From: CAVUBL01 sp963739795 | GTDB taxonomy: Bacteria; Acidobacteriota; Thermoanaerobaculia; Multivoradales; DATKCC01 | Length of the DNA stretch: 64,000 nt | Assembly (NCBI GenBank): GCA_963739795.1 | Contig: CAVUBL010000008.1 | Location: 1-64,000 of the forward strand | Direction: 5' to 3' | Shown: positions 34,776-43,915 of the stretch, in pieces | Layout of the letters: the number at the start of each line of letters is the position of its first letter | Numbering within the stretch: the first letter of the stretch is position 1 | Program-made: the position numbers and the translations under genes | Notes under the pieces: model-generated | Database searches by the model: none | What the model was told of the DNA's origin: nothing | The model's input: the letters and a program-made list of their open reading frames with translations, nothing else

Positions 34776-35478
34776 TCAGGGGGAAGGTTGGAGCGGCTGG
34801 GTGGGTCTCGAACCCCCCTCTCCTGGTTGGACGCCAGGCGTGTCACCGGGTGTCACTTCAGCCGCGGATTTCGGGTAGGGACGGGCGAGCGGGGCGAGCT
34901 GCCGCCGCATGGCCTTGTCCAGCGGGTACGCGTACCGGAGCTTCGGCTGCATCTCGACCCGGCCCGCGTTCGGGTCCACGTTCGCCCGGAGCCAGGGCAC
35001 GGACTGGCCGCCGGGTCCGTAGCGGTCGTAGACCGTCCGCGGGTGGACGATCTGCCCGTGGATCTTGAGGTAGCCCTGCTCGGAGGTCCCGAGGTAGAAC
35101 CAGCCGCCGGCCTGGTAGACCGTCCCGAGGTGGCCCTGGCCGAGGTCGGCGTAGGAGACGACCAGGCGGAGGCCCCGGGACTGGCGCTTCAGGAGCTTCA
35201 AGGAGAGGGCGACGACCTGGGACGTGGGATGCCGGCGGCCGGGGGCGAGAGCGACACGTACGAGCTCACAGACCTCTGTACCCTCGAGACCGAACGGGCA
35301 GCCGAGGTGGCGGTTCGCTCCGAGGCCATAAATGACGGCTCCCGACGAACTTCTCGTCCTCCCAGACGCCGATCCGGACGAGCTTCGACTTGGGCATCCG
35401 GCGCGAGTAGTGCCAGCGCATGACGGCGTACTTCGCCGCCTCGTGTGAGCAGAAGTCCAGATGGAGCCCGTTCCTCAT
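34776..35478 (-). pseudogene. mom: Mom-like DNA-modification protein, one frameshift
   Basis: Reads MRNGLHLDFCSHEAAKYAVM, RWHYSRRMPKSKLVRIGVWE, then after one extra C near 35335 continues VIYGLGANRHLGC, VCELVRVALAPGRRHPTSQV, GLRLVVSYADLGQGHLGTVY, QAGGWFYLGTS, YPLDKAMRRQLAPLARPYPK. This is the Mom/GNAT-like family; Mu Mom changes adenine to N6-carbamoylmethyladenine and blocks host restriction. About 233 aa, close to the 241 aa of Mu Mom. It ends 3 bp before the TerS start. The C-terminal 30 residues are Pro-rich. Confidence 0.8.
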
Positions 35479-35525
35479 GGCCGAAACTCCGCCCCGCATT
35501 CCGGATATCGCCCGGTCCGGCCGCG

Positions 35526-36725
35526 TCAGGATCTCTGAGGGAAGGCTACGATCTCGGCCTCGGGCTTCCGGCTCATCGCGGCGTCGAGGGCGGCGCCGAT
35601 CCGCTCGGCGGCCTCGAGCATCGGGTTCGCGGCCAGGTGGGCGTAGCGCTGCGTCGTCGCGGGGACGGAGTGGCCGAGGAGCTTGCCGATGATGGGGAGG
35701 GAGAGGCCGATCCCGGCGCCGATCGAGGCGTAGGTGTGGCGGAGGTCGTGGAGGCGGACATCCTCCAGGCCGGCCCGCTTGCGGATCCGGAACCACTGGC
35801 GCGTGAGGCCGACGAGGTGCTGGCCGGGCTTGGCGCCGACGATGACGTAGGGGTTGCCCGGCTGGCGCTCGATCCCGGCCAGGACTTCGAGGGCGCCGCT
35901 GCTCAGGTAGATGGTCTTCCGGCCGGTCTTCGAGTCGGCGAGGCGCAGGCACCGCCGGTCGAAGTCCACCTCGGACCACCGCAGCTCCTTGATCTCGCCC
36001 GACCGGCAGCCGGTCAGGAGGATCAACCGGAGCGCGGCGATCGAGGGCGCCTCCTCGGTCCGGAGCCGCTCGGCCTCGTTCAGGGTGTCGGCCAGCCGGG
36101 AGAGCTCGTCCTGGGAGAGGTAGCGCTCGAGCTTGTTCTCGGGGTAGCGGGGGACGTGGCGCGCGGGGTTCGAGCCGTCCGGGCGCCAGCCCCAGATCTC
36201 GCACAGGTTGAAGGCCTTCGAGATCACGGCCAGCGCCCGGTTCGCCTGGGTGGGCGTCTCGGCCATCGCCGAATGGAGCGCGAAGACGTCGGCGCGGGTC
36301 ACGTCCTCGACCTTCTTCTTGCCGAGGCGGGGGAGGATGTGGAGCCGGAGAACCTGCTCGGCGCTCGCGACGGTCCGTGGCTTGTTCCGCGGCCGGGCGT
36401 GCTCCCGGAGGTAGCGCTCGGCCAAGTCCTTCATCGTCGGGGCCTGCCGGTAGGCGATCCGGTTGCCGCTCGCGTCCTCGCCGCGCCGTGCCGCCGCCAG
36501 CACCTGCATGGCCTGCGTCCGGGCCTCGTGGACCGTCAGCTCGCCGACCTTGCCCAGGGTGAAGAAGCGCTGGCGGCCGTCGACGCGGTAGTTGACGACG
36601 AAGGACTTGCGGCCGGTCGGGTAGATGCGCACGCCGAAGCCCGCGAGCTCGTCGTCCCACGCGCACTGGGCGCCGCTCTTCCGGGTGTAGGCGAGGGCGT
36701 CGACGGTGCGCTTGGTGAGTCTCAT
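35526..36725 (-). CDS. Phage-type tyrosine integrase, copy 1 (intact)
   Basis: A 399-aa integrase. The N-terminal DUF4102-like arm-binding domain (MRLTKRTVDALAYTRKSGAQ, GFGVRIYPTGRKSFVVNYR) and core-binding domain (VEDVTRADVFALHSAMAETP) precede the catalytic domain: R in ILLTGCRSGEIKELRW, HDLRHTYAS (H-x-x-R), LLGHSVPATTQRYAH (His and Tyr). The start at 36725 has GGGAGG upstream. It heads the prophage remnant on the same strand. Copy 2 lies at 44970-45980. Confidence 0.92.
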   Translation of the reverse strand: MRLTKRTVDALAYTRKSGAQCAWDDELAGFGVRIYPTGRKSFVVNYRVDGRQRFFTLGKVGELTVHEARTQAMQVLAAARRGEDASGNRIAYRQAPTMKDLAERYLREHARPRNKPRTVASAEQVLRLHILPRLGKKKVEDVTRADVFALHSAMAETPTQANRALAVISKAFNLCEIWGWRPDGSNPARHVPRYPENKLERYLSQDELSRLADTLNEAERLRTEEAPSIAALRLILLTGCRSGEIKELRWSEVDFDRRCLRLADSKTGRKTIYLSSGALEVLAGIERQPGNPYVIVGAKPGQHLVGLTRQWFRIRKRAGLEDVRLHDLRHTYASIGAGIGLSLPIIGKLLGHSVPATTQRYAHLAANPMLEAAERIGAALDAAMSRKPEAEIVAFPQRS

Positions 36726-36789
36726 CCGGGCCTCCCGGGGCGGGGGAGCCGGCCGCGGCCAGCCCGTCCCGGGGTCTCCTGACCGAGGA

Positions 36790-36818
36790 AGGTACGGGGG
36801 CAAGTCCCGCATTGTCAA
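36790..36818 (-). promoter_or_regulatory. Promoter of integrase copy 1
   Basis: On the minus strand TTGACA (36818-36813), 17 nt, GTACCT (36795-36790), 64 nt upstream of the ATG. Same layout as the five promoters at 3.3-14.6 kb and identical to the copy at 46045-46073. Confidence 0.65.
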
Positions 36819-37017
36819 CCACTTGCGCAGACCGTCGCAGACGGGGGTAAAGGGTGGGGCAGGGTGGTAGACCGGCCGCCCCGGGGCAGAGGGGCGGAGG
36901 CCGGATCGAGCGGAGCCAGGACCGCTTGGCCGGGTGGTTCTGGTACTTTGAGATCGTCGCGCTGGTTGCCGAGGAGCTACCCTGGATGCAAGCCGCCATC
37001 GCGAGAGGGAAGCGCCC

Positions 37018-37210
37018 ATGGAGATTTTCATCAAGGTACCGGACGAGGTCGGTGAACGCCTCCACAGCTTGGGAGTCGCTGCCGAGCTCTCCGAGCCCCG
37101 AGCCCCGGAGGCTCTGAGACGGTGGTGGGACGAGCCGCTGGGCTGGGTGATGCTCTGGATGCGTCACGCCACGCGCGGGGAACTGCGCGTCGAGGCGGTC
37201 CAACGCCGGG
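37018..37210 (+). pseudogene. Collapsed UPF0175/DUF3368 toxin-antitoxin locus
   Basis: It starts like the antitoxin at 46276 (MEIFIKVPDEVGERLHS) and then jumps in frame into the middle of the DUF3368 toxin (LGVAAELSEPRAPEALRRWW, compare SGVAAELSDPRAPKALRQSW). Everything between, namely the rest of the antitoxin and the catalytic N-terminus of the toxin, is deleted. It is divergent from integrase copy 1, exactly as the intact locus is from copy 2. Confidence 0.7.
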
Positions 37211-37500
37211 GCTGGGTCCGGGAGGTAAGGACCCGAGCGTCTTCTGCCGGCACCTGATGGCGACCCAAGAGGTCGGCGCCCAGGAAACGGCGTGGTACGG
37301 GTTGAGCAACGCCCCGCCGACACGCCGCTCCAGCGGTTCGGCTCGACGCAGCGCCCCTCCTGCCAGCTCCAAACTGAGTCGACGGGAGTCTGCTCCCAAC
37401 CCCTTGCTCCTTTCGTGTACTCCTGCTATTCTGTTAATAGTGGATTACTGACCTGTGACAAGCCTCGAAGAAGTGGGAGGCGACAACAGAGGGGTGCCTC

Positions 37501-38280
37501 ATGAAACGTACAAGGTGCTTCCTAATCGTCACCTGGTTCCTCCTGGGGGTTTTGGGTGGCGGAGTCGCGCCCGTGCAGGGGCAAACCACTGACCCCAAAG
37601 TGCCAGCCTCTTCACCACTCTGGTGGACGCTGACGGACGGCCTGGCACCGCAACAGCTGCGGCGAATCTACGCCGACCCTCAAGACAGCCGGCGCCGATA
37701 CGCGCTCGCCGTCGAGCGAAAGCTCGTCCAACCTCTGCCGCAGGAGAAGCTCGACAAGCTCCTCTTCTTCCAGAACGGAGCCCTGTCGCCTGAGCTGCTT
37801 CCAATGTGGGAGGCGTTCGACGCGTTCGCCCTCCGGCTTCGCCATCGACCGTCCTGGGACGAGGAGAAAGCAGCCGCAGACCTGCAGAAGTTCGATGTTT
37901 CGGCCGCGGGGGCCGAGGTCATCGCGCGAGAATCTTCTCGGTACTTGACCGAGGTCGACGCTCTGATCGAGAAGATCCGAGATGACCAGCAGGCGTTTGT
38001 CGAGATCATGCGTCAGGCGAAGCGGACCCTTGGAAAAGAGGGGCTTGATCGTGCCCTGAAGTCTCGGGATGTCCCTGCGCTGGCAGTTGCCGCAGGGAGA
38101 CCCGTTCCAGAAACGGGTCGCTTGATGGAACAGTGGGAGATCGACCCCACTGCTTCAGTGGCCGAATCCATGCTACCGGAGCTCAAGAGAGAGCTCTCGC
38201 CTCGAGATTGGGAGCTGTTCCGCGGCTACCTCCTCAAGGAGGTCTCGCCGCTCAGCTCCGCGATCGAGTTCAAGGACTAA
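37501..38280 (+). CDS. Secreted protein of unknown function
   Basis: A 259-aa protein with signal peptide MKRTRCFLIVTWFLLGVLGG and a helical mature part (RRRYALAVERKLVQPLPQEK, SSRYLTEVDALIEKIRDDQQ, DWELFRGYLLKE). No cysteines beyond the signal and no enzyme motif. Its last 46 bp are part of a 51-bp exact repeat also found at 47987-48037, where the rest of the gene is missing. Another exported protein gene starts 14 bp after the stop. Confidence 0.65.
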   Translation: MKRTRCFLIVTWFLLGVLGGGVAPVQGQTTDPKVPASSPLWWTLTDGLAPQQLRRIYADPQDSRRRYALAVERKLVQPLPQEKLDKLLFFQNGALSPELLPMWEAFDAFALRLRHRPSWDEEKAAADLQKFDVSAAGAEVIARESSRYLTEVDALIEKIRDDQQAFVEIMRQAKRTLGKEGLDRALKSRDVPALAVAAGRPVPETGRLMEQWEIDPTASVAESMLPELKRELSPRDWELFRGYLLKEVSPLSSAIEFKD

Positions 38281-38285
38281 GAGGA
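38235..38285 (+). repeat. 51-bp direct repeat, copy 1
   Basis: CAAGGAGGTCTCGCCGCTCA onward is identical base for base to 47987-48037. Here it is the 3' end of the secreted-protein gene plus 5 bp after its stop. Confidence 0.85.
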
Positions 38286-38293
38286 CAGGGGAC

Positions 38294-39515
38294 ATGACAC
38301 ACAAAGCCTCTCCTCTTCTCGCCTTGTTTGTCCTGGCGGCTGCAGTCTCGCCCGTCCCCGCAGTAGCCGGCGGGTTCCGGGTCACCGATGTCAGCTACAT
38401 CGTTTACCCAATTGAGAATAACGATTAAAAGGTCACTGTGGTCGTCACCAGCACCGCACAATACAAAGGGAAGGTTGATCTCTCCGACGCAGACGCGGGC
38501 TGGATCATCAATACCCACCTCAACACAAGCCTGTCCGGGGATCTCTTCGACTGGACGTTCCCGGAGTACACTGGGGTCGGCAAGGTCGGGCAAGGGGTGC
38601 CTAACAGCGGCTATGTCATCACGTGCGATAGTGCCTATGGCGCCATAGGCGCCGTGGACAAGTGTGATCCGTGGAACAGGAACGTCGTGTATCTTGGGCA
38701 CGGCGCAGCAGGCATCTTCCACATCGACGGACCCGAGACGGATGAGATGCAGGGCAGGACAGATGACACGGAGTGCCTCACCTACGAAGTCGGTGGCACG
38801 GTCAGCCACTTACCGACCAATCCCGACAAGCCGCTGATCCTCCAGAACAACGATGGCGACGACCTCGAGATCTCGAAGAACGGCACGTTCGTCTTCCCCA
38901 CGAAGCTTCGCGACGGCGAGGCCTACAAGGTCACGGTGAAGCAGCACCCGTTCGGTGTTCGCTGCCTGGTCGACTTCGGGACGGGAGTGATCGATAGTCA
39001 AGACGTGACAGCTGTTCTGGTCGATTGCGTGAACTTCTGTCAGGCGCGGTACCAAACGGTCGACTACCCCGCCGACTTCGCCGCAGCTGGGGCACCGAAC
39101 TGTGTCAGCGCAAGTCTGCTCGACAATGGGGACGCCACGGCTTCGGATTGGAACAACGACCTCTTGTGGACCAAGGACACCTGGGCCAAGTACGGCGGAA
39201 GCGGCTACAACAGCGCCGCCGAGTGGTGCGGGAGTCTTGTGCTGGCTGGACGGGACGACTGGCAGGTCCCAGATGTCGCCCAGCTCCAGACTCTCCTTCC
39301 ACCGGGTACTTGCGACACTGCTCTAGACGAGTGTTGGACCGACGGTGTTGGGCTGGAAAGAGGGGGAATCCACCGGGCCAGCACTCTCGTCCCGCTGTAT
39401 ACGTACTGTCCGCCTGGGTTCGGCTGCCGAGCGTCCAGCTGGACCGTCGGTCTAGGACCTGGAGCCATCGTTGATGGACATGAGTTCTGGGGAGCGGACG
39501 AATGCTGGTCTGGAA
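38294..39515 (+). pseudogene. Exported DUF1566-like protein with internal stop and lost 3' end
   Basis: It starts with signal peptide MTHKASPLLALFVLAAAVSP. A TAA at codon 45 (38426-38428) interrupts an otherwise continuous frame (IENND, stop, KVTVVVTSTAQ). Downstream are a beta-sandwich repeat (LILQNNDGDDLEIS, YKVTVKQHPFGVRCLVDFG) and a DUF1566/Lcl-type domain (LLWTKDTWAKYGGSGY, WCGSLVLAGRDDWQVPDVAQ). A single C-to-T change would create the TAA from CAA (Gln). After about 39515 the frame leaves the family, and a 43-codon unrelated fragment (39502-39633, ending LATYLEEIGWALAA) follows. Confidence 0.6.
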
Positions 39516-39667
39516 TCGGCTGCAAGACCCCCTGGGGGTCGGGGACGGGAGCGCCGGATCGAACGGCGCGGGGGCGGCGCAACGGGCGCTCGCCACCTAC
39601 CTCGAAGAGATCGGCTGGGCGCTCGCCGCGTGACCGCCGCGAGCACCCGGATCGGTCGAGGACACCC

Positions 39668-40540
39668 TTACGGCAGGAAGCCGGTGCGGTCCTGGAGGCC
39701 CGGCAGCTCGTTGATCCCCGGCGGGATCGCGAAGAGCGTGTAGGTGTTGCGCTGGTGGGTGCTGAGCTGCTCGATGTCGACCACCACCTGGGACGGGGTG
39801 AAGCGGACCAGGGTCGGCCACAGGTAGCCGTTCGGACGTGGACCGATGATCCGGATGAAGAGCTCGGAGCGACCCGGCAGAGCGCCGCTCACGCACACGG
39901 TCTCGGGCTGGCAGTTCGCCTCGCGGACACCGGCGATGGTTCCGCCGGCGGTCGTGATCCGAACGCGGAACGCGAAGTCCGGGTACGCCGGGTCGGCGAA
40001 GAATCCGGCGGGCGTGGTGCCGCCCGAGCACTGGAGAGTGAGCTGGTAGGGGCCGGTCGAGCCGGGATCGAACGCGTTCGCCGCGATCGCCCACCGGTCC
40101 GAGGTCTCGTCGAGCGTGTAGACGATGCGCGCATTGTTGCCGGCACCGCTCTGGTCGTCCTCGGCGAGCACGTTGTCGTCCGGGTCGAGCAGGAAGAGGT
40201 ACGGATCGATCGAGCTCGAGGTCATATCGATGGCGACCGTCTGGCCCGCCTGCCCGGTGAACTCGAAGAAGTCAAAGTACGAGCCGTCGTTGAGCTGGAA
40301 GTCGTGATTGGTGATCTGCGCCGAAACGGTCTGGCCGCAAGTGATCGACTGGATCACTTGGGTGTGGTTTTTGGCGCCGACGGCGGGGCGCATTGCTTCC
40401 ACCGCCGCCGCGCGCGCCGACGGCGCGGCAGTGTCGAAGGCATGGGACGGGGCCTGGGCCCGGGCGACGCCGGCCGGCGCGAGCACGGCGAGTAGGGAAA
40501 GGGTCGGGATCGCAAGAGCGCGTGGGAGTCGACGGGACAT
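39668..40540 (-). CDS. Secreted PPC-domain protein with a conserved C-terminal domain
   Basis: A 290-aa protein with signal peptide (MSRRLPRALAIPTLSLLAVL). Residues about 62-172 are a PPC-like bacterial pre-peptidase domain: DGSYFDFFEFTGQAGQTVAI, SSSIDPYLFLLDPDDNVLAE, YTLDETSDRWAIAANAF, GPYQLTLQC. Residues about 182-290 are the domain shared with the protein at 30608: FAFRVRITTAGG, CQPETVCVSGALPGRSELFI, IIGPRPNGYLWPTLVRF, LPGLQDRTGFLP. No protease domain is present, so it is probably a binding or matrix protein outside the cell. Confidence 0.75.
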   Translation of the reverse strand: MSRRLPRALAIPTLSLLAVLAPAGVARAQAPSHAFDTAAPSARAAAVEAMRPAVGAKNHTQVIQSITCGQTVSAQITNHDFQLNDGSYFDFFEFTGQAGQTVAIDMTSSSIDPYLFLLDPDDNVLAEDDQSGAGNNARIVYTLDETSDRWAIAANAFDPGSTGPYQLTLQCSGGTTPAGFFADPAYPDFAFRVRITTAGGTIAGVREANCQPETVCVSGALPGRSELFIRIIGPRPNGYLWPTLVRFTPSQVVVDIEQLSTHQRNTYTLFAIPPGINELPGLQDRTGFLP

Positions 40541-40770
40541 GGCGTATTACCTCTCGTTGAAGACGTGACTCATTGGACGGACGGGCCGGGCTCACCGGCC
40601 CGACGCTCCCATGTCGCATGCAGATTCGGCGCCGGGCCGGCGCCTCCTCTTCTGAGGACCCGGGGTCGGCGGAGTGTCCTCTGCGGAGGACGCGACGGGG
40701 AGCGACCCGCAACGCGCCGTGGTCCTACCGGAGGAGGTGCCAGTGACTTCCGGGGTAGCCTCCGGACCCG

Positions 40771-41199
40771 TCATGCCGGCGCCGCGGCCGCGCGGAGCGA
40801 GAGGGCCCGCATCATGTTGTGGGTGATCGCGAACCAGAGGGCCACGGCCCGGGCTTTCTGGGTGCCGCGGACCAGGAACCGTTGAAACCCGCGGTTGCGA
40901 GCGATCGCGTTGACGCATTCGGCGGTCGCCGCGCGTAGCTCGTAGATCTCCTTGGCTTCGGGAGTGCCCATGCGCTGGCGCCAGGCGGCGACCTCGGGAG
41001 AATCGCTCGCAAGGGCTCGTCTGGGGGACGGCTCGGATCCTTGGGCGCTGCCGACCCCCTCCACCGTCGCATAGAGCCACAACGCCAGGTAGATCCGCGG
41101 GTCCGTCGCCGGTCGGCCGGCGCCATCTTCCACCGATTGCACCTGCGCATACAGCGGCTCCACATCCAGCGACTCCACAAACTCCCAGACCGCTCCTCG
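40771..41199 (-). pseudogene. IS1182/IS5-type transposase, middle deleted
   Basis: An N-terminal block (WEFVESLDVEPLYAQVQSVE, GRPATDPRIYLALWLYATVE) is joined in frame to the C-terminal block (EAKEIYELRAATAECVNAIA, RGFQRFLVRGTQKARAVALW). The catalytic core between them is missing. The very N-terminus is also lost: the 5' side ends against the 3' end of the gene at 41201. No complete element ends seen. Confidence 0.7.
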
Positions 41200-41200
41200 C

Positions 41201-41866
41201 CTACTTCTGACTGAGGCTCGCGGCCTTGATCCGCAGGTACACGTCCTCCACGGTGAAGTGCTGGAGGACTGATCCTGCTCCCGGAACCGACATCGCACGC
41301 CAGTACCGCCCGGCATAGCCGTGCCAGTTGCCCGCGCCATCGAGTTGATCGACCTTCCGGTGCTCGAGCTCGATCGCGACGATCCTCTCCGAATCGAGGG
41401 TTCGTATCTCGCTCGGCTGGCTGACCCCGTCGTGGTTCTCGTCGGCCCACAGCCGCAGAAACCGCCACACCAAGTCGGCGCGGGAGATCAGTCCATCGCC
41501 ATCACCGCCGTAGGCAGCCTGGTCGTAGACCGCCAGTGCATCGAAGCCGTTGTCCACGGCCTCGCCGTTCGGCAGCCGGGAGGCGTCCCCGAAGAGCTCG
41601 CCGCCATCGTCCACCCGATGATTGTGGTTGAGGTCAATCCAGAGAAACGCATCGTCTGTGTCGGGATTCGTCCAACCCACGACGTCCGGGACCCCGTCAG
41701 CGTCGATGTCGAAAGACACCGGGCTATAGAGTACGTTCGTCGTGGAAACTCCGTGCCCATCGAGGTCCAGGATCAACGGACTACTCGGGCTACACGCCGC
41801 GAGTGGCCCGGGAACGACTGCGAGGAGCAGCAGAGAGCCGATGATGAGTCCGATCTTTTCTGTCAT
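41201..41866 (-). CDS. Exported calcium-binding-type protein
   Basis: A 221-aa protein with a signal peptide (MTEKIGLIIGSLLLLAVVPG). The mature part is made of Asp-rich loops: LILDLDGHGVST, SFDIDADGVPDVVGW, LWIDLNHNHRVDDGGELFGD, GGDGDGLISRADLVW, LWADENHDGVSQPSEI. This is the arrangement found in RTX-associated and EF-hand-like extracellular proteins, so calcium binding is expected. Third gene of a three-gene leftward operon with the protease at 41892, 25 bp away. Its 3' end borders a broken transposase. Confidence 0.75.
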   Translation of the reverse strand: MTEKIGLIIGSLLLLAVVPGPLAACSPSSPLILDLDGHGVSTTNVLYSPVSFDIDADGVPDVVGWTNPDTDDAFLWIDLNHNHRVDDGGELFGDASRLPNGEAVDNGFDALAVYDQAAYGGDGDGLISRADLVWRFLRLWADENHDGVSQPSEIRTLDSERIVAIELEHRKVDQLDGAGNWHGYAGRYWRAMSVPGAGSVLQHFTVEDVYLRIKAASLSQK

Positions 41867-41891
41867 GGAAGTTCCTCTCTGAGTCGCCCCG

Positions 41892-42515
41892 CTATTTGGT
41901 ACAGGGACCGGGAGGTGGCTTATCCGGGTCCGGCAACTCCGCCAAAGTCAACCAGTCTTTGTCCGCTTCCGAGCACTCGCCGCTCTGCACGCTCCTCGGG
42001 TAGGCGTAAATCTCGCCATTGCTGTAATAGGTTTGGGCCTGGGACATCATGTATTTGCTGCAGCTACTGTCCCCCAGCCCCAAAACGTGACCCAATTCGT
42101 GCGCAAGCGTGTCGGTGTAATTGCAGTTGTACTGGCTCCCCTGAGACGTCAGGCTCTTGCCGTAGAGGCTGATGGTGTGCGAATTTTGGTCGTAGTTCCC
42201 ACAGTGGGAGCCCACCTGATCTGGGTGGTACTGCACTTGGATCGACTCGGCCGCTCCCGAGGCGCTCGAGTTCGACGTGAAGCTCGGGAAACCCACGCCG
42301 TAGCTGCCACAGATCATCCAGTAACCGATGGCAGTATTAATATCCGATGTCGCAATCCCTGTCACGATGATGAGGTCGCCGTCGCTACCGGTCGTCGATA
42401 GTGATTGCACGCACGAGGCCGCCGAAGGGGCGCCCGGGAGGAGCCCGAGAATGGCCACGCAGAGTACGAGCTTGCGGGTCGCTGCGCGCCCACGCTCGCA
42501 TCTACGCGCCCTCAT
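41892..42515 (-). CDS. Secreted metzincin-like zinc protease
   Basis: A 207-aa protein with an N-terminal signal (residues about 14-33). The zinc site is H139-E-L-G-H143-V-L-G146-L-G-D149, the HExxHxxGxxD form seen in snapalysin-like enzymes, followed by a Met-turn (KYMMSQ, 154-159). E140 is the general base. Cysteines at about 103, 130 and 151 suggest disulfides. It is short for the family and has no visible propeptide. The ATG overlaps the stop of the upstream gene (ATGA), so the two secreted proteins are made together. Confidence 0.85.
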   Translation of the reverse strand: MRARRCERGRAATRKLVLCVAILGLLPGAPSAASCVQSLSTTGSDGDLIIVTGIATSDINTAIGYWMICGSYGVGFPSFTSNSSASGAAESIQVQYHPDQVGSHCGNYDQNSHTISLYGKSLTSQGSQYNCNYTDTLAHELGHVLGLGDSSCSKYMMSQAQTYYSNGEIYAYPRSVQSGECSEADKDWLTLAELPDPDKPPPGPCTK

Positions 42516-43309
42516 TCTCCCGCCCCCCCTCGCAGCAGCTTAGCCGTGTAGCTCGCCAGTCCCTCCACCGTCTTGAACGCCTCGAACACCGGATCGGTCT
42601 TCAGTCGATCCGGCGCAACCAGGTGACCCTCATGCTCGAGAACAACCTCGAAGTTCGCGGTCTCCGGCTCCATGGTCACGCCGTCTGAATCGATGGGACT
42701 CACATGGGGAAAGAGGAGCACCCGGTCCCCCACCTCCGGAGTCACTGGCCAGCGAGGATCGCGCTTGCAAATGGACATCGAGTCGACCTTGAAGTCGCCT
42801 CTGGGGTAGTACACGTACACTTCCGGTCCCTTCCAGAAACGATCGGAGCTCTTGAGGCGTCGATCGATCTTCACCTCGAGGAGCAGGCCGGCCTGCCCAT
42901 CGAAGAACCCTGGCTCTATGCCCACGATCGACCCACTCAGAATCGCCAGCGAGTGATCGACGAGATCTTCGAATTTGTTCGGGAGGATCGTCCCGGGGCG
43001 AAGATCCGTGATGATGGCACCGAGCTCCAGGCATGGGCTGGCACTTGCCTTCTGTTTCGCCCGGAGACGCGCCGACTCGATGCGAGAGCGCGCCTCCTCG
43101 GGAAGCAGGTCTAGCCGAATCTGACCGCTCTTGCTTACGAGAGCCCGGGCTCCCACCCAGGCCGGCTGGTTCGGCCCGAGGATCGATGGGATCTCCGCGG
43201 GAACCGCCGCTGGCGGGTCTGCGCGTACTGCCTGGCCGCCGATGAGGATTCCAGCCAGCGCGACGACGGTCAGGACCGTCGCCGACGCGAATCTGATACT
43301 GCTTCTCAT
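42512..43309 (-). CDS. Secreted protein coupled to the metzincin-like protease
   Basis: A 265-aa exported protein; the start at 43309 follows AGGAGG. Signal MRSSIRFASATVLTVVALAG. The middle (DHSLAILSGSIVGIEPGFFD, LLLEVKIDRRLKSSDRFWKG, EVGDRVLLFPHVS) resembles an OB-like beta-barrel found in exported proteins of unknown function. Translational coupling (ATGA) to the protease at 41892 suggests a chaperone, inhibitor or partner role. No enzyme motif. Confidence 0.65.
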   Translation of the reverse strand: MRSSIRFASATVLTVVALAGILIGGQAVRADPPAAVPAEIPSILGPNQPAWVGARALVSKSGQIRLDLLPEEARSRIESARLRAKQKASASPCLELGAIITDLRPGTILPNKFEDLVDHSLAILSGSIVGIEPGFFDGQAGLLLEVKIDRRLKSSDRFWKGPEVYVYYPRGDFKVDSMSICKRDPRWPVTPEVGDRVLLFPHVSPIDSDGVTMEPETANFEVVLEHEGHLVAPDRLKTDPVFEAFKTVEGLASYTAKLLRGGAGE

Positions 43310-43915
43310 TCGGTATTCCTCCTTCTCCGTCGCCGTCCTTGAAGGGCTCTCTTGATGAGACCCCTGGCTTGGGCACGAGTTCCCCTGGACCCGGTGGCAC
43401 CGGGTCGCCTTCTGGGCCCGGCTCGTTCGTGAAGATCGTGTGGACATCGACTGCCGCTACCCTTGCCTTCGGACTCCAGGGTCGCTTTCTACCCACTCCT
43501 GAATTCACGGTACAGCAGAGGTGCTTCAACATCAAGGGCGGGTCAGGAGTCTGGTCGGATACTTCGTCCGCCAGTTCGCCGCCTCACGAGCGGGGCGGTG
43601 GCATGATCTCCGGGCCTGGGACCTGGACCATCACCCGGACGAGCGGAAGATTCGGACCGACGTCAAGGGTCAACGGGTCGAGGTTCTGGGAGGAGGTGCC
43701 AGTGACTTCGTGGGAGGGGCGCGGTCTTGGAGCGGCTGGAGTTGCCGATTCGGTGGGATGGAGTGGCGAGTTGCCTTGGCCAGCCCCGCGCGAGCGCATC
43801 CGCTGTGCTTGACCTTCCTCGAGGGCTGCGAGATTGGGCTCGGCGAGCGCACTTCTAGCGTGCCCACCCATCACTCGGGGGCGAGCAGTTTGGAGAACCG
43901 TCGCCTCTTCGATGC
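43310..43915. other. Intergenic stretch with a dispersed REP-like motif
   Basis: About 600 bp without a convincing gene. At 43689-43709 it carries GAGGAGGTGCCAGTGACTTC, which also occurs at 40730-40750. This short sequence recurs next to transposase genes and may be the REP of the adjacent RAYT. Confidence 0.4.

Noticed and set aside
34793..34865. tRNA-like segment: 7-bp GCGGCTG/CAGCCGC stem, GGTTCGAGACC and a 5-bp anticodon-like stem on the minus strand
   Set aside because: The base before the would-be anticodon is not T, the D-arm does not form, and two extra bases separate the T-arm from the acceptor. It also lies inside the 3' end of the Mom-like gene.
37211..37500. Short plus-strand frames between the collapsed toxin-antitoxin locus and the secreted-protein gene
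   Set aside because: No ribosome site or conserved motif; treated as intergenic and the probable promoter region of the gene at 37501.
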